A stretch of DNA of 64,000 bases from Rhea pennata (lineage: Eukaryota > Chordata > Aves > Rheiformes > Rheidae). Position numbers and translations under genes: made by a program. The notes beneath the pieces are model-generated. The model worked only from the letters and a program-made list of their open reading frames with translations. It was not told where the DNA came from and did not search any database. Position 1 is the stretch's first letter; every line of letters starts with the position of its first letter. This document shows positions 1 to 13,800 of the stretch, piece by piece. The DNA is taken from assembly GCF_028389875.1 (NCBI RefSeq), contig NC_084682.1, forward strand, positions 6,582,001 to 6,646,000. The letters run 5' to 3'.

Positions 1-3000
1 GGCATTTAACCCAATCAGATAGCTCCGTCCTGTCTTCAGGCCAAAAAAAATTACTTTGATTTTTACAAAAGAACATGGATGATGCATTTTCTTTTTTATT
101 TTAAAACAGATAGAGCTCCACCTTGTTTATTAAGGAATGTTTATTGGCAGAGCTGGCAACAACAGAAATAATTTAAAGATAATTATACATCTTGGCTAAA
201 ATAATCAATTAGCAACACTGTTCATCTTTCCTGAAGACAAGAACTACAGGACAAAGTAAAAAAAGGTCACCTCTCAAAGACATTCTGCTTATAAGCCATT
301 AACATCACTATAAATTATTAGAGAATATGTAGAAGTTTTAGAGTCAGGACAAATTGATCTCAAGAACATTATTTCAGCAAAGAGAGTACCATTCAGAATA
401 TTTAAAATGAGAGATAATTTGCAAGTAAGTCATTAAAATGTGTTATCTGAAAAATGTCACGCCAGTTTTTGATCTGCAAAGCTCCCTACTGGAGGAATGA
501 CTACAGAACATCAGAAACGAATTAGCAGCAGGGTGCAAAAACCAAAAGCCACATAAATGACTTCTCTTCTGTCAGCTGAGGGAGCCTGAGGAGGACTGCA
601 GAGTGTTAGAAATTGTAAACACTAATTTATACTGAAAGAACAATAACCTTTAGACATGTTATTATGTATTCACAATTTAAGCAATGCAACTGAATTACAT
701 ATATAGAGCCTGAATCTGAAGACACAGAGAAACAAGCAACTATTCAGTAAATGTCATGTGAGAAGTTCTACACAGTCAATTATTTGCTGATCAATTTAAA
801 CATCACCCTGATAATTAAAATGTAAATTATTTTATTTTGGCAAAATATTTCAAGGTGTCAAAGGGATAAGTGAGGGCAAAGGAATTCACGTGAACAAACA
901 CATTGATACTAATATGGGTACACTAGATAACAGCACTGGTAGGTATTTTCCCTTCTACAGTTGAGAATAATAATATTTTACCTTATATCTTTTGTTTAGT
1001 AAATATCCTGCTGCCAAGATTAGTTAAGAAATACCAAGCATGCATGCATGCAAGATATGACATCTGCTTAGCTGGGAGGTCAATGTTAGCCACTCTCCCC
1101 GCTGCCTGCACAGAACTGAGACCTTTGCTTCAGGTACGTGATCTGAGACCAGCTCACGGGACCCTTTTGATGCTTTCGTCCAGACGCCTCTCCCTAATTA
1201 CAGTTTCTGACCTTTCTCACTCTGAATGAACGGAGAAACCAGGAGGGTTCTCTTGGCATCCCTTTGAAGTAAACACTCACAAAACACCTTGGAAGTTCAA
1301 TTTTGTGATAGCAAACTGGAATCCTCAGCCCCAACGTTGGCAGTAAGCAGCCTGTCTCTGCGGGGAATATTTTCGGCATTGCCTTTTTCTCATATTGATA
1401 TGAAAACTTCACTGCTCTCTGCACCTAGAATTTCTTGCTAGAATGTACACAAATCAGAACCCAAATACTCACAATTCCATTGGAAATCCTGCAAGTCTGA
1501 GCACGCCTCAATGCTGACTGCACTATTTTATACCGACATAGACATGATAAGTCTGGATTTTGTTCAAACTTCATTACGTCTAAAAATATATGGAACTTTT
1601 CCCAGTTTGGATGAATCCATCTTGAATCTTTCTACAGCATGCATATTTACATTCCTGCTGACTAAACAGACAGGATAACTCTCCTAGTTATCTAAGCAGA
1701 AGGCAAAGAATATTTTCAGGATAATTAACCCCCAAAAGTACATCATTTGTTATTTGTTTTTCTTCTAGACTACTTGGATTTTAGTAATACTCTTTGAAAC
1801 ACGAAAGCTGGTGGTTCTAGAGATGAATAAATATAAAAATAAGATCAGTGACAGTTGAGAGCCATTTTCTCACACACGAAAATAAGCAAGATCACACTAT
1901 CAGAGTTAGTCACCTGTAGGCAGACTCTTACAGGAGCTCCTAGGGAGAAGTCCCACGAAGGCAGTCACTGCTGCTTGGCTGAGCAGTGCCTCCCCAACTC
2001 TGGGCCACATCCAAAATTAGCTGAGACGCAGTTAGAGCCAAGATCAGCATTTCCAGCTGAGGGTGAAAGGAGGTAGAGCAGGCTTTGGGACGTATAAAGC
2101 TCAGCTTGCGGCTGCAGCAAAAATGTGTGCAGTTAAGAGATGGGGATGTAGGACCTCTCCTATTCAAAGTCACAAAAACGTTCTCCTAGAAGACAAAAAT
2201 TACTGTCTTGCATGCAAGACCACTTTCGAGTATTTAGGTAGACAAAAATAACAGGACATTGCTGCAGTGCATCTGCATATTAAACCCATGGATTCTAAAA
2301 AATAATTAAAAAATCCATGCTGTTGTGCAAACTGAGACAAAATGTACCATCTTCTATCAGCAATGAGCCTAATACATTTGCAGCATTTATATTTTAACCA
2401 AATTCTTGTATCAGACTTCTTTATATTGCCCTTTTTTTAAATTTACTGAACTCCTAGGGTGCATATGCATAAATACATATGCATATACGTTTTGTTTTTC
2501 TGGCAAAAGATCTACATGCATGGGTAAGAAGAGAAAAGTGTTAGTGCCAAGATCCAGCATATACAGCTAAGAAAATCTGTGACTGTGTAGAGGCAGATTT
2601 ATCTCCAGGAATGTATGCTTTTTAGCCACTGGGAAAATTCTAAAATAACAACAGTATATGCAACACTACATTTTATTACTAGTTGAAAACACTTAAGAGT
2701 GAAATCCTACAGTCTTGAGTCAATCAAGACAATGTGAAAACTTGGCTGAAACAAGATCACAGGCTCTGGCAGTAACGCTCTGCAGGCGGTCTGTGGAAAC
2801 ATATTGGGCAGTATTTGCAGCACGGGTTACCACTGAAGTTCAGTGTCGGTACATTTGTTCAGAATCAAGTCTGAGGGCTGATAACAGTATATGAACCCAA
2901 AAGTTGGGGAAACACTGCTATATATCAAAGGATTAATTTCAAATCCATTGATTCAGTGGGAAACGCAATGATCTTTTTTCAAGATGGTATTAAACGGGGC

Positions 3001-6000
3001 TACTGTTAAACTAACACCATACTGCCTTTGGCATAGAATATATACTTTTAAAGCTCTGGAAGAGACAAAAATCACAAACTCAGTCATTCAGTCTTTATTA
3101 TTTTAGAGGTTTACTTTTGTTGTAGTTTTTGGCAGTAATAAGGGAAAATATTTTCTAAGAGTACTATTGATTTTCAGCTCAATACTTCCTTGAACATGTT
3201 GATTTGAAGACTAAGAAGGCAAAATTTTTGTCCATATTTTAAAATTTAAATACTACGCAGTGATTAGAAACTGGATTATTCCAGAATTAGTTCTAACATA
3301 GGTTACCAGTAACAGGAAGAAATGCAAGTAGAGACAATTCACATTTAACCACAGTTAAAAAGCATGAGCTTAATAAACGTTCTTTTCATGAGATACACTA
3401 CCTTACAAAATATTAAGCCATTTCAGAGGACTAAAACTGGAAAATTAGCTGCTAGCAGAATAATGTATTTCCAAGTATAACATGGCTCGCTGTACTGAAG
3501 CTTTAGCCAAATCTTGAGGCCTCAACAAGGTAATAATAAAATTCTCTGTGATGTCAGCTCAGAGCTTTTTCATTTAAAAAAAGCTCTGTTCCATGGTTTC
3601 AATTTTACTGAAATACTGATGACAAGGATAAAAAAGATCTATGCTTGGCCATATTTTGACTGTATCAGTGAAATAAATGTTTAATGGCTTTAAAATTGCT
3701 CCATTTAGCAAGTCAGCTAGCTGATACTGAAAAATATAAGCTGTTTTTACACATTAGTATTTATGTTTTAAATTTGTCTTCTAGGAAAAAGTTGTTTTTT
3801 TTTTCTACCTGTGATACTGATTAGAAAAACCCATCACAAAGTGGAAGAACGTCAGGATAAAAGATACACTGGTCTATTAAACTGATGTTTTGAGTAGCAA
3901 ATATTAACAGTAACAGAAACAAAACAGACTTAGAAGAGATTTTACCAGAACCAGACCAGTACCATCACGCTATTAGCTATATAGCTAGCGCTTGAATGCA
4001 TTAGGACGTCACATGTAGCCATACCAGCAACGCATTCTATATGGCTCGTATTGCTATTGTAAAAGGAAGGCAGGAGAACTGAGATTTCACTTGATTAAAG
4101 CTCCATTCTTCAAATGAACTCTCTAGAGAGTATCTGGTCTTCACTATCCAGAAAGTTTTATGCACACTAGCACGACCTAGTGCTTGGGAGCTGCAATAAC
4201 ATGCTGACCAGGGAAAGGGAGCTCAATGTCCAACATTTTTTTCTTTTTTTCTTTCTTTCTTTCTTTCTTTTTTTCTTTCTACAGATAGCTGCAAATTCTC
4301 CTTATGTTAAAAGCCCTGAATTGGTGAACTACTTTCAAGGTCTTAGTATTAGAAAATAAAATGTTGAGCCTAATTAACAGCACAAACACTGCTTAATGGT
4401 TTTCTCCTTGATTAAAAGCACAGACACACTAAGGAATTTAAACTGCAAAGGAAGCAGTGTAGCTGGTGGGATTTTTAGACCAGCAATGCTTTTTAACCAG
4501 GACCTCTCTTCTGCTTGCTATGAGAAAACAGAAATTGCTGCTGTAGCAGTTCTAGGCACTCACTGATTATACAGAAGAATTTGTCTATATGATGGAATAG
4601 GATAATGGACCCCTCCATGAGTGAAATTATTCAGGGTTATTTAAACAACAAATCAAATGAGATATTTAAAAGTGCTGTTTGCTCTTAAATCATACAATTG
4701 CACAAGCTCAAGTAATCAGATACAGCACAACTGAGTTGATGCTTTCACAAACACAGCATCAATCCCCAGTAAGAGAACAGACACTAACTAAATTATATCT
4801 TTATCTTCTGCCAGTAAGCCAATACTAAATCCTCTTACGTATACCTTGCATCAAATTAGCTACCTTTAAAAAAACTGCTACCAACAGAGACAGCATGTGA
4901 GCAGCTAAGAGATTAAGGGAGAGAGTATCTCTCCAAATGCCTCACCCAGCATGGAAGTAGCAAAGAGATTCTGGAGTTCATTATTCTTCGTGGGAGGAAA
5001 GGTCATTACATTGGGAAGATCATGTAAGGAAGGTCTGGAGAGCAAATGTCACAGCTTCTTTCCTCTCAAAGAGGAAGAAAGTATTGTACCAGCTAACTAG
5101 AACAAAACCTCAGATGGAACCTTTTATACAAACGTCACCTTTACCCCACAAGATGGAAATGATTAAGACCTTCAGTTTTCCTACTTATTTAACAACACAG
5201 GAGTGTTGAAGTGGTCTTGGTTATGAATCAAAGAGTAGTTCAAGAGTTCTTTGGAGGCACTAACGTTTAACATAAAATGTATTATATGGTAATTGCACAC
5301 CACACGCTTTCTGTGTTTTGGTGAGAAGTGGCTGCCAGATGGCTCTGATACCTCCAGCTTGAAGCGGCTGAATGGAAAAGATTAGTGAAAACAAAAAGTG
5401 CCAAGATCATACCAAGTAATTCTGGTTCTTATTTTGCAAAGTACATGGCAAGCACAGGGCTGGCAAATTCTTTCCCAGATGACAAAGATACTAGCTAAGA
5501 GTAAAGTTGTAAGTTCAAGTGATGAAGGTATCGCAATCCTGTCTGAGCTCTAATAGGCCATAAATGCTGTTTATTTTTTTTTTTTAACCTAAACTAGTGG
5601 ATTGCTCTTCACTCTCATCCTCCTGCTGTTATACAGACGAAAATGACTTGGAAGTAATTCTCTTACAGACTCTTATTCAGAGAAAAAGGACAGAGGATGA
5701 TATCTAGAAACAAAAGAACTTTCTGGCATCCGTATAAAAAAAGATAGAATAGTCAAGAAGCTCATCTAAAGCTTGTAAAAATTTCACCCTTTTCAGCACT
5801 GCTATTAGAGTTCACCGAACAAACAGGACGAGGGTAAGTGAATATTTGGGAAGAAAACCTTCTCCAAGACACCTTGGCAGGGTGGGCGATTCTGCAGCTG
5901 GAATTCTCTGACTTCCTGGCACAATGTCATTTAGTGCTTCACTCTCAGAGAGACCATACTGGGCATCAGCATCTCACACACGATAGCAGAGCTCCCACGA

Positions 6001-7885
6001 CTTTCTGTAAGAGTATCAGTGTTAACCCGGAGGTCCTGGTCAAATTCTGCCTCAGTAATTCTATCAGAAGGAATTTTAGAAATGCAACTTAGAACAAAAA
6101 GTTCTTTGACTTTTAATGGGACTTTTATTCCTAACTCACTCAGCTACTTCTGAAAAATCCTACTCTGCCTTTTTAACTTCCTCCTGATTTTGCTGTGATA
6201 CAGCATTCCTCTGCTGCTTTCCTAAACTGCTGTCCTGCACGTACTGAGTAAGCTTATTTCAGTTCAAAGCTGACACATATAGTACTAGAAATCTGAAATG
6301 CTTGCTACAGATTTTAAGATACCTCTTTCATTTCCATACTATCACCTCTGTAAATATTTTCCCAATGTTTAAATACCTCCATGTCAGAAAAGAATTATGG
6401 TAGCTTACCCGCTATATAAATTAGTAGTATCTTGCTGTTTAAAATGAGCTGTAAGAGGACTAAACACTGACATACTGACCCGGCAATTTCAGTTCTACAT
6501 AAGAAAGTAGTGCAAGCAAAGTTACACTACTCATGACAAAGCTTCCAAGTACTACCACCCCAACGTCAGCAATGAGAGTAATGCTGGCATCAGAGCTGCT
6601 AATGCACTGGATGCTACGATAAATATCTGTAGAGAGCCGGCATGAAAAAGTCAATGACATAGCTGATTGAATCTGCTTTCTACTCAAATTACTATGCTTT
6701 TGGACAGGCTAAACACTTCCTTTGTAGCTCTGCACTCTCCAGATGCTCTCAACTTGCATTTCTTTTTGTGATGCAACCAAAGCAGTAAAAACCTTCTTCC
6801 CAGAGCATGAACTCCTTAAAGAATCAGCAGAGAGGAAAATGCAGCCAGTGTCTATTCGGCACAAACCATCCCTTCATGGTGAAGAGGCAGTCATTCAGTA
6901 GCAAGTAAGCCTTTGTACTTTCTGCTTTAAACACATCCTTTCACCAAAAGATGACCAATTAAAGCTATCCAAAGAACAAACACACTGATTCAATTACTTT
7001 TGCGTTTGAATGTTTATGACAGGTTTTATTCACACTCTGAAGAGAGGTTTGAGAGGATTATGCATTTCAAGCACCGTAATATGCATTCATACCACTGCCA
7101 AAGAGAAAAAAGGACCTTTGAATCTTCTAACTGCAAAAGAAAAAGTCAGATTTTCTATGCAGGACTTTCCAAAATAAGAAGAATAACCTGTAGTTCAGCT
7201 TTCCTGGAAACTATGAAAAATTTTCTGTTATCTGAATAGTGTATCAATCAAGCAGTGTACACCTCTTAGAAATCCTAGTGGACACAAATGCCAGTGGATA
7301 AAGACCACAAATAGGAAAGATGAAAACTTTAGTTTGCTGAGCACTGATTAAAGAAAGATAATGTGATGCAGCTGCCGTTCACAGATTCACAAAAAATTAG
7401 CTCGAGAAGAACACATTTTGCATACATCTGTATCATGATTTTATTTATCTCCCTGCAATACACTAATCTTTTGCCACTTTCAGGAATGAATGAATTTTTG
7501 CTTAAGAAAGTTCATAAAAATGAGAAAGCTGATAATAAATTGAGGTTGTTTTCATCACAGTTCTCTTACTGTATGCAAAACCCATTTGTATCTTATATTG
7601 TTCTTCTCACAGAATATTTTATAAATTGTACTTTGTGCTTGGACCATGTGAAACCATGCTAGAAAAGAAATACTGACAAGAATCTGTTTGAGCAAAACAC
7701 TGGAAAACACAAGTGTTAATATGAGTGCAGAAAAGGATATTTGGATGAGGATATAAATAGTGACAGAAAATAATGAGAATATGTTAATACGTTAATCAAA
7801 AACAGATTATCAGATTGTGTATATGGTGCTTTTTTAACCATTCCCATGAATTTATATTTTTATTTAAAGATACATCTCTACTTAC
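1..7885. other. AT-rich non-coding stretch, CRCP intron 4 and beyond
   Basis: No exon, RNA gene or recognisable mobile element was found here. CRCP exon 4 ends at 7886 and is followed on the minus strand by a GTAAGT donor, so this stretch begins with CRCP intron 4. I looked on the minus strand for the remaining CRCP coding sequence (the part matching LLNHRPVTAVEIQL and the acidic C-terminus in the human protein) and did not find it. Those exons probably lie left of the window. Short open frames here are not protein-like. Confidence 0.5.
4236..4280. repeat. Polypyrimidine (TTTC)n microsatellite
   Basis: A run of T and C only, mostly TTTC units and T-tracts, about 45 bp long inside presumed CRCP intron 4. 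It is a simple repeat with no sign of function. Confidence 0.85.
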
Positions 7886-10800
7886 TTGGTTAGCTTATGG
7901 CCTTTCATTGTTATGAGGAAATCTCTTACAGTTTCAGGAGTCTGGTATCTACACGGTGTTTTTGATATGTACTTCAGCGTCTGTAGGGGGTAGGAAGAAA
8001 ATATACATTATTTCACAGTTATTATTTGCCTTATGTGTTGTCTATGAAGCAAGTTATTTTTTGAGGACTCCTCAGGACTCCTCAGAAAAAATCTGGAGTC
8101 AGTTCAGGGTTTTTGTTTGTTTTTTAAACTTTTTCTGAATAGTGGAAAGAGCTATCCCAGTCAACACAAATCATTTTGATTTTTCTTTCTTCAATAAGAC
8201 TATACTGAGGGCTGATAAGGGAGTAAGAAACAGGCAGTACCTAACTATAGTTTTATGGGACAGAAATTAGATTAGTACTTGTCAAGAAAGCCCCACTGAA
8301 TTAATTCCATAGAGACATCTATCTGCACACCTGTGTTACAATTCCAGCTTTGACCATTCCCTCTGTAGCTCTGGGCAGTCATGCACCTGATCTGCTCCAA
8401 AGAGGGATTATATCAGCTCGAAATTGCATGTTGAAGAGTTCAGGAAAGGATTGAGTTTTAACTCTGTCTACTGAAACACACTTCGTTTGTGAAAGAAACT
8501 TCGTTAGTAATGTATTTTCTTTCTTGGCTGGAATGTAATAATCTCAGGTGATGCTAAGGTTGTGATCAAGGTATGTTTACTACTGTGTTGAATGGCATCA
8601 TTCAGATTTACTTCTCCTTTTAAAACCAATAAATATTTACAGATTCAAAGTTTGCTTGGAAAGGTACCAGGTCCTTTAGTTACACTTTGGAAAAGCTGAA
8701 AACCACATTATCTTCTGCCACGTTTTCATGAATTCAGTATCAGGGATACTTTCACTGCCAGCCCATAAACAGCTCGCTCAAGCTGCACAGCACTAGCAAA
8801 GACTTTCCAACCTACGGCTGTTCTCATCTTTTAGAGGCGTATCTGCCAATGCTTTCTTAAAGTTCACAGAAGCAGTTTAATTGGTTTGCATTAAAAATCT
8901 GCAAGAATATTGTCATATTTTACTCTGAAATGTTTATCTGACTTGAGACAATTTATTTCTTTGCTCCGTTTTTTACATATAACACTCATCAACCTCAGTT
9001 AACTTTTGCAGATGTTGTATTTGCTTTCTTTAAAGCATGACACCAAGTAGACAGATAACAAATATATCACATAATTTGAGCCGATTTAAAAAATGTGGTT
9101 ATAAACCTCTACTAAAAGAAAAACACAAACAAATTCCAATTTACAGCTGTTCTTTCATTGGCAGTAGTGTAAGAATCTTTCTGAATGTTGCTTAAATTAG
9201 ACATCAAAATGAAGGGTTGGAAATAATGAAAACCAAAGGAAAAGTTACGGAAATACTTGCATTGTCTGCATAGTGTGTATCAGCAACTGAAGGATATATA
9301 AGAGTACTGTCGATATTTGTTTTGAATTAAGAAAAAAAATCTTCATCTCTTGATACTGCGTAGCTATACACATGAAGATTTTAAAATATCTGTACAACTG
9401 ACTAATGATGCAGTATCTAGAGCAGAAACACAAAAAGACTTAAATGTGCAGTATGATGCCATACACATAGACTACCCTCTACATGCTATGCTTTGAGTTT
9501 TCTTCTACAAATATAATTATTTTCAGTGCTACTGAAAATACTCTTTAAAGTGAATATTTGAAAAGTCAGAAGGCAAAAAAGCTGCATCAATATTTACAGA
9601 ACAGAAAACAACAAGATACTGGGAAAAATAATCTACAAGATTCTCTTAGGCTATGGCAACTAAAAATATATGCAAATATATTTCCAGTATATTTCCATTA
9701 AAATGTATTTTCATTTTGAAAGCCTAAGTAAATTAAAACAGACTTCAACAACACAGGACAGTTCATCCTACTTAACAGATAGAGAGCTGATGAAATATGA
9801 TTCACTGGTATTCTTAATGACCAGTTTTATGCAACTATTGAGGTATATATTTAAAAGTATTAAGGTGTCAGATAACTATCCCTTCTGTAAGTCCTGACTG
9901 ACTGACCCTTTCAGATAAAAGAGAATTATTATTTACCAATAATAACTGAAAATAAACCATCATATTTTTATGTAATAAATTTTGATTACTTAATGAGAGT
10001 CATTTCTGTTCCAGGCTGGCTTCTTCTGCAATTTCAAATCAATGAAAGTGCCAGAAACGTATCAAAATACGGCTCCACCTTAGTAAGCGTCATCTAATCC
10101 TTTCAAATCCAGATATGCCTGAACAGGGCTTCTGAAGACATACTCAACATGAACAAAAAAATTCCTTATGATCAAATTCCTGTTCTCTTCCAGTAATATA
10201 AGAAATACATAGAAAATGTACCTAGATTTTATACTAGCCTCACTGCCTGTATAAAAGCAAGCACCCTATAGGCATTTAATATGCAGCAATATAACAAGAC
10301 AGTTAAAACTTTAAGGTCTATTCAGATACAAAAAAACTTACTGTGTCTTTCTCAGCTGTTTCAAAGAAGTAGGGAACAGACTGTTAGTCTCCATAAAGAT
10401 TTCAACTAGATTTTTGGTAAGCCTCTATTTTGTTGAATCTGAAGCGTAGGAATTACGACTCTATACCTTTTCAAACAAAGCCAGAACTAAAACAAAAACA
10501 AAGCCTAGGCCAAATCTTATTCACATGAGTAGTTTCCCTGCTCAATGGGATTACTCATGCAAGCAAGGCAAACTGCATTCAGCTCGCTGCCAACCATGGG
10601 GATACTCGTGCAATTCTCAGACACGGACACAAGAGGTCATATCACTATTCTGTCATAAAACTACTAATTTGAGATATTAGAAATGTTCATAGTTGTACTG
10701 TATGATTTTTAAAGTCCTTCCTAGCAACAGATACCATTTATTACAGAACTGGTCTCCAACTGATGATGTTGAAACCTGTAATTTTGTGATTCCAGTTGTA

Positions 10801-13800
10801 CATGTCTTGCTCTTTTCAGTTGGAAATTATTAGTTGAATTCTGTTAATAAGAAAATCATCTATGTGATCTATACCTCAGCTTTGAAACCATAACTAGATG
10901 GTAACATCGATTCACTGAATGATAGCACGTTCTGCCCTAAGTCTTAGCGGGATAGAACACTGGCAATCTTCAAACAAAGAAAACAAAAAGTCTCCCACAG
11001 TTAAAATAGAAGTTTTGTTTTTGTGACAGATTTTAATAAGAACAAGATTTTGTTCTCAGTTATCACTGCTCCTCTCAATCCTGTGCTTTGCAACAGTTAG
11101 CTAGTACATTCCCATTCCAGCTCTTTCAATAGGAGAGTTTTATTCTAACAGTACAATCGATGCTGTGGTAGACTGGAGGCTGGAGGCTCCAGTGAAGCAA
11201 AAAGCCTGGGTGATGCAGATGTTAGGGAACCCTGTGCAGAAACCTCCCCCCAACCACAGGACCAGCTAGTTTGGGGTCAGAATGACCAGTGCCAGACACA
11301 GGATGGCCCCACTTCATCACTTGGGACCTATGTACTGCATTGCCCAGTGTTCCCACTTGAAAGGAAACTCTGAGCAGGGAGAAGCAAGGAGATATACTGC
11401 ATGGTCAGCATGGATCCATGGGGCCTGCTAGCCCCAAATCTGTTCCGTGCAGACCAGACAGAAAATGAAACTAGAGCTGATCCTGGAAATGCTACAACTC
11501 TGACCACAGCACATTACAGCTGAGTGAATAAGCCACCGGACTCAGCAGTCTCTACAGGAAATCAGCACTGTGTCTTTGCACTTAATGGCACAGTTAGCCA
11601 TAGAGACCGGCCATGGATAACGAAAACTGACCAAAAAATAGATATTTTACTGCACTTTTCAATAGGATAAATATGATCCAAAGTGATTAATATAAACATC
11701 TCAAGATGTGAATTACTCCAGCTTGTGCTAATTTGCAAAGGAAATTCACAGTTCTACTCACTTCATACATGATAGTGTTCAGGTTCTGCTGGCCAGAGCT
11801 CTGCTTGTTCTTTCCACTCTCTTTGCGCTGCTGCTTAAGATCAGTAAGTAACTGGAAGACCTATGAGAAAAGAAAGAGTAATAAAATGGAATATTTTAGT
11901 TAAAATACTCTAAAATGTCTAAAAATATTACCACAGAAAAGTATAAATTAACAATGCCAAATCCTATCAACCATATGAAGCAGAAACTGTTGCTTCTTTG
12001 GCGACTACACCAGCAATTAAAATGAAGGATGTTTTGGCAACTGAGTGTTGAAAAAGAAGTTGTATAAGTTGGTAGCACAAAAATATGTGAATATTTTAAA
12101 ACAGATTTTCAGCACTTGTTGAATGTTATCCAAAAATCCCAAAGGAAGACGTTTCCAGGATGAAGCCATCCCCCTACCTTACACTATCTCACGTCCCAAA
12201 CAGAACTTGGTCACACTCAGCTGTCCTGGCACCCAGATCCCATTTAAATATATGCTTGAAGCATAATCTCACGCAAGTTTACAGCTCTACTGAATTTGTT
12301 ACGACAGATCCACCTACAATATTAAAATGAATATATGTCTTGTCTCACAGAGATGCTATTTCACATTATCTGCATGAAAGAAAAGTAAACTCTACAACTG
12401 TCACATAGCCAGGAACCAACTAAATTCCAGCCTGATCTACAGATGCTCTTGAGACTAGGAACACTATTGTAAATTCCATTGGAGTTATTCAAAATAGTAA
12501 ATGTTGCAGTAACCAGCAGGGTATGCTAAACTACATAGATTACATTAGCTCCCTTTTTCCTTACAATTATGTAATATCATCAGTCATATTCTTGAAAAGA
12601 TGTAATAAAGATGTCTTCACATTTATGACATGCTGAATATCAAAAACATAAGAGCTGAGATTCAGAGAGGCAGGCCTGAAGGCAAGAAAGACGTTTCAAT
12701 TTTTGCAACAGTGTTTTTGGCAAATCTGTTGCAAGTCTGCAAAATCTTTACTCATCATAACCAGGTACACAGCAAAAATGCTGAGACAACATCAAAATTA
12801 TTCTTTTATTGTCATACATAACCAAGTAATAAAGCAGGAATTTAATTTCCACCAACAGCCAGGTTCACCAATCCTTTTCAAAATCACAGATTTCTACTGC
12901 ATAAAAGGAGCACACTTCATACTTTTCCAAAGTGCACCATGTAACATAGCATTTAGACAAAAAATTTCAAAGTTGCCAGGAAAGCTAACTGTCTACTCCT
13001 CACTAAAATGGAGAACCTATATCTTAACAAATATTAACAATTTCAGGGAAGTAAAGCAGATGTGTGTGCATTTTTCAGTTACATAAATTGACCCACTCCT
13101 CTTCTGTAGTAGTTTCTCTCACAGGAAAAAAACAGAAAAATATGTACAAGAACCTGTCTTCAGCAACAGCATTTGCTCAACACCTCTCAGGATTTTCCAG
13201 CTGCAACTAAGATAAATGCAACTAGACCAACTCAGATAAGATGTCACCATCTACAGTGTTATCAAGGTTGTCAAAGTATGAGTTGCACAATTAATTCTTA
13301 AAAACCTTGGAAGGTAGGTAAATATTTGAAGAACATGTAACTAGTGACAACAGGACACTAAATCACAACTCCAAGATTACAGAAGAAATCCAGGCACAGA
13401 ACGCAGAACATGTCAGCCTGGAACTCTTCTTTTAAACATCACTTTCTGTCCAAAATGTGATCCCAGTAAGGAAAACATTAGCTATGGCAGTCAAATTGCA
13501 ACTGAAAATAATGAGCAAATAGAAAGGGGACTGTAGTTTTAGGGGTATAAGTATTCTGAAGAGCAATAAAACGCCATGCCCCAGAAGCCTACAGCCACTG
13601 ACACTGCAAATCCCTTCCTGCAAAGAATTAAAAAGCTGTATGCCTGACTGCTATGCTGCGAAAGGAAACTGGGAATAAGCAGTCTGATCAATAACTTCAC
13701 TTCCCACTTCCTTTCGCTCACTCTCAACACATGTGGGTAGATTTACCCACACAAAGACTAAGTTCAGGAACTAAGTTGAAAGTTTTGATTGAAGAGCATA

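Noticed and set aside
1-7885. Remaining CRCP exons (C-terminal half)
   Set aside because: I searched by eye on the minus strand for the expected peptide and found none; they are more likely outside the window.
12703-13086. 127-codon plus-strand frame in the CRCP intron between exons 2 and 3
   Set aside because: AT-rich composition, no motif, antisense to CRCP.
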